Origin: Caballeronia glathei
Lineage (GTDB): Bacteria > Pseudomonadota > Gammaproteobacteria > Burkholderiales > Burkholderiaceae
NCBI RefSeq assembly: GCF_000698595.1
Contig: NZ_JFHC01000027.1
Location: forward strand, 1 to 64,000
DNA: 64,000 bases
Direction: 5' to 3'
Of this stretch, positions 54,853-61,782 are shown one piece after another. A model generated the notes under the pieces. It saw nothing but the letters and a program-made list of their open reading frames with translations, made no database searches and was not told the origin of the DNA. The position numbers and the translations under genes are program-made. Each line of letters begins with the position of its first letter. Position 1 is the stretch's first letter.

Positions 54853-55911
54853 ATGGTTCAGCCGGCTTCAACAGTGCTGCAGACATCCGCCGCCGACATC
54901 GAACTGGTGCACGTCTCCAAGCAATACGGCGACGCGCTGGCCGTCGACGCCATCGACTTGAGAATTCCGGGTGGCGCGTACTGCTGCCTGCTCGGGCCGT
55001 CGGGATGCGGCAAGACGTCCACGTTGCGGATGATCGCGGGTCACGAGTCGGTCTCCGACGGCGACATCCTTATCGGCGGGCGCAACGTCACACGCGAGGA
55101 ACCCGCCTCGCGCGGCACGGCGATGGTCTTCCAGAGCTACGCGCTGTTCCCGCACCTGAGCGCGCTGGATAACGTCGCGTTCAGCTTAAAGATGCGCGGT
55201 GTCGCGAAGGAAGCGCGGCGCAAGCGAGCGGGCGAGCTGCTCGAACTCGTCGCGATGTCCGCATACGCGGCCCGCAAGCCCGCGCAACTGTCCGGCGGGC
55301 AGCAGCAGCGGGTCGCACTCGCGCGCGCGTTGCTGAACCAGCCGCGCTGCCTCCTGCTCGACGAACCGCTCTCCGCACTCGATCCGTTCCTGCGCGTGCA
55401 GATGCGCGCCGAGCTCAAGCGCTGGCAGAAGGAACTCGGCATTACCTTCGTGCACGTCACGCATTCGCAGGAAGAGGCGATGGCGCTCGCGGACCTTGTC
55501 GTCGTGATGAGCCACGGTCACGTCGAGCAAAGCGGGACGCCGCATGAAGTCTTCAACCGCCCGCGCACGGAGTTCGTTGCGCGCTTTCTCGGCGGACACA
55601 ACGTGCTTGGAGCGAACGGGCGCCTCTTCACCGTGCGCGCGGACCATCTGCGCATTGCGCCGCATGGCGTGACGCCTGTCCAGGCGTCATCGGGCGAAGG
55701 CGGCGTGAGCCGCTTCGGCGGCGTCGCCTGCACAGTGCGGGAAGCCGAATATCAGGGCACTCATTTGCGCATGACGCTCGATCCGCTCGACGGCTCGCCC
55801 GAGCTCGTATCGGTCCTGCGCGATGCGGACTACGATCCGCAGCGTTTCGGCCCCGACGCCCGCGTGACGGTCTGGTGGGACGAACAGGACGCGCACCCGC
55901 TCGCGGCCTGA
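54853..55911 (+). CDS. ABC importer ATPase (PotA-like)
   Basis: 352 residues. Walker A CLLGPSGCGKTSTLRMIAGH, Q-loop MVFQSYALFPHLSALDNVAF, signature [16 protein letters not shown], Walker B CLLLDEPLSALDP, switch HVTHSQEEAMALAD, and a C-terminal TOBE/OB region (RFGGVACTVREAEYQGTHL). This is the polyamine/Fe3+/thiamine-type CUT1 ATPase. First gene of ATPase-binding protein-permease-permease. Confidence 0.92.
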   Translation: MVQPASTVLQTSAADIELVHVSKQYGDALAVDAIDLRIPGGAYCCLLGPSGCGKTSTLRMIAGHESVSDGDILIGGRNVTREEPASRGTAMVFQSYALFPHLSALDNVAFSLKMRGVAKEARRKRAGELLELVAMSAYAARKPAQLSGGQQQRVALARALLNQPRCLLLDEPLSALDPFLRVQMRAELKRWQKELGITFVHVTHSQEEAMALADLVVVMSHGHVEQSGTPHEVFNRPRTEFVARFLGGHNVLGANGRLFTVRADHLRIAPHGVTPVQASSGEGGVSRFGGVACTVREAEYQGTHLRMTLDPLDGSPELVSVLRDADYDPQRFGPDARVTVWWDEQDAHPLAA

Positions 55912-55976
55912 GCCCGGGCGCGGCGTCGCACGGAACGCCGCAGCACACCAACAACTTCAACCGAGGAGAAGCGAGA

Positions 55977-57272
55977 ATGAGCGAATCGAACGAGAGCCCG
56001 GCAGCCACCGCATCCGGGACGACGGAGAAGGGCCTGTCGCGCCGCACGTTTATCAAGGGCGCGGCGGCCGTGGCGGGCATTGCCGGCTTTCCGTATGTGC
56101 ACGCGCAGGAAAAGATCGTGCTGCGCTATCTGGGCACGGCGGTGAACCAGAGCCCGGAGATCGCGAAGAAGTTCAAGGAAGATACCGGCATCGAGATCCA
56201 GTACATTCCTGTCACCACCGACGACGTCGCGAAGCGCATCATCACGCAGCCCAACTCGTTCGACATCGTCGATACCGAATACTTCGCGCTGAAGAAGCTC
56301 GTGCCCGCGGGCACGCTCGCCGGTATGGACGCGAAGAGGATCAAGCTCGCCGACAAGATCACGCCCGTGCTGACGAGGGGTGAGGTCAACGGGAAGAAGA
56401 TCGGCGACCAGGGCACCGCGCCCAAGAAGGTCATGTTCCTGAAGGGCGCGCGCTCAACGGAATTCTCGGCGACGCCGACCGAATGGATGACGCTGATCCC
56501 GACCACCTACAACGCCGACACGCTCGGCATCCGGCCGGACCTCATCAAGCGCCCCGTGACGACCTGGGCCGATCTGCTCGATCCGCAGTTCAAGGGCAAG
56601 GCGGCGCTGCTGAACATTCCCGCGATCGGCATCATGGATTCGGCGATGGCGATCGAGGCCATGGGCCGCGTCAAGTACGGCGACAAGGGCAACATGACGA
56701 AGGCGGAGATCGACCAGACCATCAAGATCCTCATCGAGGCGAAGCGCGCGGGGCAGTTCCGCGCGTTCTGGAAGGACTTCAACGAGAGCGTGAACCTCAT
56801 GGCGTCGGGCGAAGTGGTGATCCAGTCGATGTGGTCGCCCGCCGTCACGAAGGTGCGCACGATGGGTGTCGCATGCACGTTTCAGCCGCTGAAGGAGGGC
56901 TATCGCTCGTGGGCCTCGGGCTTCGGCTTTCCGCGCTCGCTGCAGGGCAGAAAGCTCGACGCCGCGTATGAGTTCGTCAACTGGTTCCAGGGCGGATGGG
57001 CGGGCGCCTATCTGATGCGGCAAGGCTACTACCCGGGCGTGCTCGAAACCGCGCGCACGCACATGCAGCCCTACGAGTGGGACTACTGGATCGAAGGCAA
57101 GCCGGCCGCGCAGGACATCAAGGCGCCCGACGGGCAGTTGCTGGAGAAGGCCGGGACGGTGCGCGACGGCGGCTCGTACAACCAGCGCATGGGCGCAATC
57201 GCGTGCTGGAACGCGGTGATGGACGAGAACATCTACATGGTTCAGAAGTGGAACGAGTTCATCGCCGCCTGA
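55977..57272 (+). CDS. ABC importer substrate-binding protein, Tat-exported (PotD-like)
   Basis: 431 residues. Twin-arginine signal LSRRTFIKGAAAVAGIAGF with cleavage near VHAQ, then a PotD/SBP_bac-type domain: RYLGTAVNQSPEIAKKFKED, FNESVNLMASGEVVIQSMW and SWASGFGFPRSLQGRKLDA. GAGGAG before ATG 55977. Binds the cargo in the periplasm; longer than PotD (~350) because of insertions. Cargo may be a polyamine or related amine or amide, consistent with the nearby PuuE-like gene. Confidence 0.9.
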   Translation: MSESNESPAATASGTTEKGLSRRTFIKGAAAVAGIAGFPYVHAQEKIVLRYLGTAVNQSPEIAKKFKEDTGIEIQYIPVTTDDVAKRIITQPNSFDIVDTEYFALKKLVPAGTLAGMDAKRIKLADKITPVLTRGEVNGKKIGDQGTAPKKVMFLKGARSTEFSATPTEWMTLIPTTYNADTLGIRPDLIKRPVTTWADLLDPQFKGKAALLNIPAIGIMDSAMAIEAMGRVKYGDKGNMTKAEIDQTIKILIEAKRAGQFRAFWKDFNESVNLMASGEVVIQSMWSPAVTKVRTMGVACTFQPLKEGYRSWASGFGFPRSLQGRKLDAAYEFVNWFQGGWAGAYLMRQGYYPGVLETARTHMQPYEWDYWIEGKPAAQDIKAPDGQLLEKAGTVRDGGSYNQRMGAIACWNAVMDENIYMVQKWNEFIAA

Positions 57273-57351
57273 GGCGCATTCGACCTACGGTGCGACACGC
57301 GGCCGGCGCGACGCGCACCGGCTGCCGCAGCCTCATCCACGGATACCGCCA

Positions 57352-58266
57352 ATGGCTTCGATCGAATACCTGACCCGCGCTGAAGACAAGCCCGTGCGTC
57401 ACCGGCGCGTGAGTGCATGGCTGCAGGCCACGCCGCTCACGCTGACCTTCGCGCTGTTCTTTATCGTGCCGCTCGTGATCACGCTCGTCGTGAGCTTCTG
57501 GGACTTCAACGAATACCAGATCATTCCCGCGTTCACGCTGAAGAACTACGCAGCGATCTTCGACGGCTGCTCGTCGATGACGGACATGTGCGTCACCTTC
57601 AAGACGTACCTGTCGACCATCAGGTTCTGCGCGATCGTCTGGGCAGTGACGCTCGTGCTCGGATTCGCGATCGCCTATTTCCTCGCGTTCCATGTGCGCT
57701 CGACGGCGATGCAGACCGTACTGTTCCTTGTCTGCACGATCCCGTTCTGGACCTCGAACGTGATTCGCATGATCTCGTGGATCCCGCTGCTCGGCCGCAA
57801 CGGGCTGGTGAATCAGGCGCTCATCGGCGCGCACCTGATCGACCAGCCGCTCGAATGGCTCCTGTACTCGAACTTCTCCGTGACGCTCGCCTTCGTGCAT
57901 CTATACACGTTCTTCATGATCGTGCCCATCTTCAACGCGATGATGCGCATCGACCGGTCGCTGCTCGAAGCGGCGCGCGATGCGGGCGCAAGCGGCTGGC
58001 AGGTGGTACGCGAAGTGGTCGTGCCGCTTTCGAAAACGGGCATCGTGATCGGCTCGATCTTCGTGATCACGATCGTGATGGGCGATTTCCTCACGGTCGG
58101 CGTGATGGGCGGTCAGCAGATCGCGTCTGTCGGAAAGATCATCCAGGTGCAGACGGGCTACCTGCAGTTTCCGGCCGCGGCGGCCAACGCTGTCGTCCTG
58201 CTCGCCGTCGTGCTGATGATCGTCTGGGGCCTGACCCGCGTGGTCGACATCAGGAAGGAGCTTTGA
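57352..58266 (+). CDS. ABC importer permease (PotB-like)
   Basis: 304 residues, six helices. FALFFIVPLVITLVVSFWDF at the start, a periplasmic loop with two Cys (CSSMTDMC), and the ATPase-docking EAA loop MRIDRSLLEAARDAGASGWQ. The next gene starts one base after the stop. Confidence 0.92.
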   Translation: MASIEYLTRAEDKPVRHRRVSAWLQATPLTLTFALFFIVPLVITLVVSFWDFNEYQIIPAFTLKNYAAIFDGCSSMTDMCVTFKTYLSTIRFCAIVWAVTLVLGFAIAYFLAFHVRSTAMQTVLFLVCTIPFWTSNVIRMISWIPLLGRNGLVNQALIGAHLIDQPLEWLLYSNFSVTLAFVHLYTFFMIVPIFNAMMRIDRSLLEAARDAGASGWQVVREVVVPLSKTGIVIGSIFVITIVMGDFLTVGVMGGQQIASVGKIIQVQTGYLQFPAAAANAVVLLAVVLMIVWGLTRVVDIRKEL

Positions 58267-58267
58267 C

Positions 58268-59173
58268 ATGGCGGCGCGTTCACTCAAGGTGCGCGAGCAC
58301 CGGCCAGCGAGTTTCTACTGGCTCGCGTTGCTGTTCGGCCTGTTCGTGCTGTTCCTGTACGGCCCGGTCATCACCATCTTCATCCTGTCGTTCCAGGGCC
58401 CCGAAGGCGGCCTGACGTTCCCGATGCGAGGCGTTTCGCTGCACTGGTTCGCCGCGCTTCGCGACGGCGCAGGCGACATCGACATCTGGTCCGCGTTCTG
58501 GCGGTCCGTGCGTCTCGCGCTGGCGGTCACGGTGCTGACGGTGCTGTTCTCCGTGGCCGCGGGCCTTGCGTTCAGGCGGCGCTTTCGCGGCGACACGGCG
58601 GTGTTCTACGTGTCGGTGGCGAGCCTCATCATGCCTTCGATCATCGTGTCGCTCGGCATCGGGCTCACGTTTCGGCTGCTCGACAGCGGTGTCAAATATC
58701 TGGCCGCTGCGTGGGGCTTCGAATCGTTCGCCGACAGCTATACCACCTCGATGGGACTGTTCACCTCGGCACTCGGCGCCCATCTGACGTGGACCTTGCC
58801 GTTCGGTCTTCTCGTGATGTTCGCGGTGTTCAACCGCTTCAACCCGGCCTACGAAGAGGCATCGCGCGATCTGGGCGCGACGCCGTGGCAGAGCTTCAGC
58901 CATGTCGTGCTGCCGATCATCGGCCCCTCCGTGATCGGGGTCGCGATGTTCGGCTTTACGCTGTCGTGGGATGAAATCGCGCGGACCTCGCAGGCCATCG
59001 GGGATCATAACACGTTGCCGCTGGAATTGCAGGGCCTGACCACGTCGGTCACGACGCCCGTGATCTACGCGCTCGGCACGATGACGACGCTGCTGTCGCT
59101 CACGGTGATGGTGGGCTGCCTGCTCGCGGTGCGCTGGCTCACGCGCAGGCGGCTCGCCGCCGGATTGCAGTGA
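58268..59173 (+). CDS. ABC importer permease (PotC-like)
   Basis: 301 residues, six helices. FGLFVLFLYGPVITIFILSF near the start and the EAA loop AYEEASRDLGATPWQSFSHV. With the preceding permease, ATPase and Tat-exported binding protein it forms a complete importer. Confidence 0.92.
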   Translation: MAARSLKVREHRPASFYWLALLFGLFVLFLYGPVITIFILSFQGPEGGLTFPMRGVSLHWFAALRDGAGDIDIWSAFWRSVRLALAVTVLTVLFSVAAGLAFRRRFRGDTAVFYVSVASLIMPSIIVSLGIGLTFRLLDSGVKYLAAAWGFESFADSYTTSMGLFTSALGAHLTWTLPFGLLVMFAVFNRFNPAYEEASRDLGATPWQSFSHVVLPIIGPSVIGVAMFGFTLSWDEIARTSQAIGDHNTLPLELQGLTTSVTTPVIYALGTMTTLLSLTVMVGCLLAVRWLTRRRLAAGLQ

Positions 59174-59187
59174 GCGTGGAGAACCTT

Positions 59188-59424
59188 TCAGGACAGGGAG
59201 TTCAGCACGTCCGGATGCCAGTTACGCAACTGGTCGATGCGCCCTTCGCGGACCTTGTTGGCCCAGTCCGGATCGACCAGCATGCCGCGGCCTACGGCGA
59301 CGAGATCGAAGTCGCCGCGCTCCACCAGTCCGAGCAGGTGATCGAGAGAAGCCGCGTTGCTGCCTTCGCCCATGAGGGTGTCGATATGCTCGCCCGTCAT
59401 GCCGATAGACCCGACCGTGGGTTT
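59188..59424 (-). pseudogene. C-terminal fragment of an Old Yellow Enzyme (NADH:flavin oxidoreductase)
   Basis: About 78 codons match the end of an OYE-family enzyme: PTVGSIGMTGEHIDTLMGEG, DHLLGLVERGDFDLVAVGRG and MLVDPDWANKVREGRIDQL. The barrel and flavin-binding part before it is absent; upstream sequence to 59543 has no further OYE similarity that I can see. A truncated gene wedged between the ABC operon and the GST gene. Confidence 0.75.
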
Positions 59425-59543
59425 GAGTCTCCTGCATCTGAATCCACCTTCGGGTTGGAGGGCACCAGCAGGCGCAGCGGGGCCGCGCCGCATTGGGGCG
59501 AGCGGTTGCCAGTTGCGCCGGCGGGCGCCGATCGAGCGAAGAC

Positions 59544-60185
59544 CTAGGCCGCGAGCTTCTGCTTGTGAAGCGCGACCATGTCGGCTTCGTCCTTCAGTGC
59601 CTTCTGCACGGAAGGACGTGCTTCGATACGCGCGATATACGCCGCGAGGTTCTTCAGATGATCGAGGTTGACGCCCGAGCGCTCGTGCCACATCGTGGCC
59701 CAGACGTACGCATCGGCGACCGTGAACTGCTCGCCCGTGAGATACGCGCGGCCGTCGGCAAGACGTGCGTCGAGCACGCCATAGGCGCTCAGCAGTTTGC
59801 CGGTATTGAACGCCACGCCTTCCTCGGTCATCAGCTTGCGCATCAGGGGAATGTGCTTCTGCGCAATCTCCGTCGCGATGAAGGTGAGGAGCTGGTCCAT
59901 CCGGACACGTTCCATCGTGCCGTGCCGGGGAATGAGACCCGACTCGGGATGCTGGTCGGCGAGGTACGACGTGATGGTGATGGTTTCCGTCAAACGGTCC
60001 TTCTGCTCGTTGTCGAGTTCGAGGGCCGGCACATAGAGAAGCGGGTTGACATCGGCAAAAGGCCCGCCTTCCGTCGTGGACTTGCCGAATACGTCGAAGT
60101 GAACCAGTCGGGGAGACAGGCCCAGCTCGTTCGCGATTGCCTGAACGGCGAGGGAGCAGGTTGCCTGCGCAATATAGAGCTTCAT
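59544..60185 (-). CDS. Glutathione S-transferase, beta-class-like
   Basis: 213 residues. The start MKLYIAQATCSLAVQAIANE has the Cys of bacterial beta-class GSTs (the family usually has ACSLAPH). NPLLYVPALELDNEQ with a cis-Pro and LTETITITSYLAD form the glutathione site; the C-terminal helical domain includes FTVADAYVWATMWHER. GGAAGG ten bases before ATG 60185. Divergent from a LysR gene that probably controls it. Confidence 0.9.
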   Translation of the reverse strand: MKLYIAQATCSLAVQAIANELGLSPRLVHFDVFGKSTTEGGPFADVNPLLYVPALELDNEQKDRLTETITITSYLADQHPESGLIPRHGTMERVRMDQLLTFIATEIAQKHIPLMRKLMTEEGVAFNTGKLLSAYGVLDARLADGRAYLTGEQFTVADAYVWATMWHERSGVNLDHLKNLAAYIARIEARPSVQKALKDEADMVALHKQKLAA

Positions 60186-60632
60186 TTGATCAACCTTCCA
60201 TTGAAGAGTGTGAGCATGGAACCGGAGCCGGTTGGGTGCCTGCGTGGTGCACCGTTGGAATGAAGTATGGCGAGACTCGTACATGCGATAAACAGCCGTT
60301 CGGGAGTCACTCTGTCGTTGCCTGCGCGACAATCGAGGAAGTGCAGCGCGCGACGTACCGGACGACTGTCGCTTCGGGAGCGACGCTCTGAACACCGGGG
60401 CGCCGTTTATCCGGAAGGAGACGCGCTGCAAAATGGCGCGCGTGCTTCACGCGTTGGCCGGATATCCGGCTTTTCACTCCGGGGCGACCTCGCCAGAGGC
60501 GCCAGTGTCCGCCGCCTGGAAAGTCCCGCCCGGGACCGGTAAAGTCGCGGCTGTACAGGGGCAGCATCATGCCGGTCGGGCACCTGATACAGTTTGCTGG
60601 CTTACAAACTCCTTAGAAGAACGAGCCGAGAA
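60186..60632. other. Divergent spacer, GST / LysR
   Basis: 447 bases. No supported gene; a minus-strand open frame within it has no domain. Holds a perfect palindrome GCCGGATATCCGGC at 60457-60470 followed by TTTT, and a LysR-type repeat at 60591-60610. Confidence 0.45.
60591..60610. promoter_or_regulatory. LysR-type inverted repeat
   Basis: AGTTTG and CAAACT, exact reverse complements eight bases apart, 23 bases before the LysR start. Likely an autoregulatory site. Confidence 0.45.
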
Positions 60633-61544
60633 ATGAATGAGCGCGCAGATGCCCCTATCAACGAAATTGCGGTCTTCGTCGCGGTCGCGCAAAGCGGGAG
60701 CTTTACGCGTGCCGCGGAAGAGATCGGCAGCAGCAAGTCCAATGTGGGCAAGGCGGTACAGCGGCTCGAAGCAAGACTTGGCACACGTCTCTTTCAGCGC
60801 ACGACGCGCGCAGTCCGCCTGACCGAGGATGGCGAGACCTACCTGCTTGCCGCCCAGGGAGCGCTGGACGCCCTGCGGGAAGCGGAGCAGCAACTGGCAT
60901 CGCGCCGCTCCGAGCCTGTCGGCAGGGTGAAAATCGACCTTCCCGCCGGGTTTGGCCGATTGCTTCTCCCAAGCTTCATCGCGCTGCGCGAGAAGCATCC
61001 GAAAATCACGCTGGAGGTGGCACTCACCGATCGCATGTCGGACCCGGTCGGCGAGGGCTGGGATGTCGTCGTGCGAATCGGCGCGCTTCCCGAAGACAGT
61101 GAACTGACCGTGCGCAAGCTCTGCGACCTGCGGCTCGGACTTTACGCTTCGCCCGCCTATCTGGAGCGCAGGGGCGCGGTGAAGGAAATCGCCGATCTCG
61201 CGGCTCACGACGCCATCGTCTTTCGCGGGCCGGCCGGGCGGCTGCGAGCCTGGACGCTGCGTGACGGCAATTCGTTTCGCGACTTCTCGCCCCAGCCGAT
61301 TCTCGTCCTTGCCGACGGTCAGGCGATCGTCGAGGCGGCGGTCGAAGGCTTCGGCATCACGCAGATTCTCGATCGCGTCGCGTTGCCCTACGTGCAGGCG
61401 GGCCGGCTCGTGCATGTGCTGCCGGATGCGGACGTAGACGGGCCGCCCGTGCACGCCATCATTTCGCTCGGGCAGAAGATGGCCGCGAAGACGCGCGCGG
61501 TCGTGAACCATCTCGCTGAAACGTTGCGCGACCCGGGCGCGTAG
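60633..61544 (+). CDS. LysR-type transcriptional regulator
   Basis: 303 residues. HTH: INEIAVFVAVAQSGSFTRAA and SSKSNVGKAVQRLEARLGTR, wing LFQRTTRAVRLTEDG; sensor domain of the CrgA/DmlR-like branch (KIDLPAGFGRLLLPSFIALR). ATG 60633 is used rather than a start at 60594. Divergent from the GST gene. Confidence 0.88.
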   Translation: MNERADAPINEIAVFVAVAQSGSFTRAAEEIGSSKSNVGKAVQRLEARLGTRLFQRTTRAVRLTEDGETYLLAAQGALDALREAEQQLASRRSEPVGRVKIDLPAGFGRLLLPSFIALREKHPKITLEVALTDRMSDPVGEGWDVVVRIGALPEDSELTVRKLCDLRLGLYASPAYLERRGAVKEIADLAAHDAIVFRGPAGRLRAWTLRDGNSFRDFSPQPILVLADGQAIVEAAVEGFGITQILDRVALPYVQAGRLVHVLPDADVDGPPVHAIISLGQKMAAKTRAVVNHLAETLRDPGA

Positions 61545-61658
61545 CGCAAGCCGCCGCCGTCGCAGGGCTCGCCACAAGGAAGCGCGAAGCAACTGACACA
61601 CGCTGACGCGAAGGGAACAAGCCTGTCCGTGGGGCCTGATTCAGCGCCCGCGCTTCGA

Positions 61659-61754
61659 TCACACGGGCGGCACCGCGTATGTCGGCGCGAGCGAACAGCC
61701 GGCAAGAACCAGCAGTGCGCTCAACAGCACGGAGGCGGCGTGACCTTTCTTCAT
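61659..61754 (-). pseudogene. RND outer-membrane factor gene reduced to its N-terminus
   Basis: 31 codons, MKKGHAASVLLSALLVLAGC then SLAPTYAVPPV and TGA: the lipoprotein signal and first residues of an OprM-type channel, whose full length is about 480-500. GGAGGG nine bases before the ATG is intact. It starts 29 bases after the RND pump gene, the normal position of the OMF gene. Everything after residue 31 is missing; a convergent LysR gene ends 114 bases further on. Confidence 0.85.
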
Positions 61755-61782
61755 CGAAAGGATTCCCTCCATGCTGATCTCC

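Noticed and set aside
60307..60570. 87-codon minus-strand open frame in the GST/LysR spacer
   Set aside because: Arg/Gly-rich, no start signal, and overlaps the likely promoter region.
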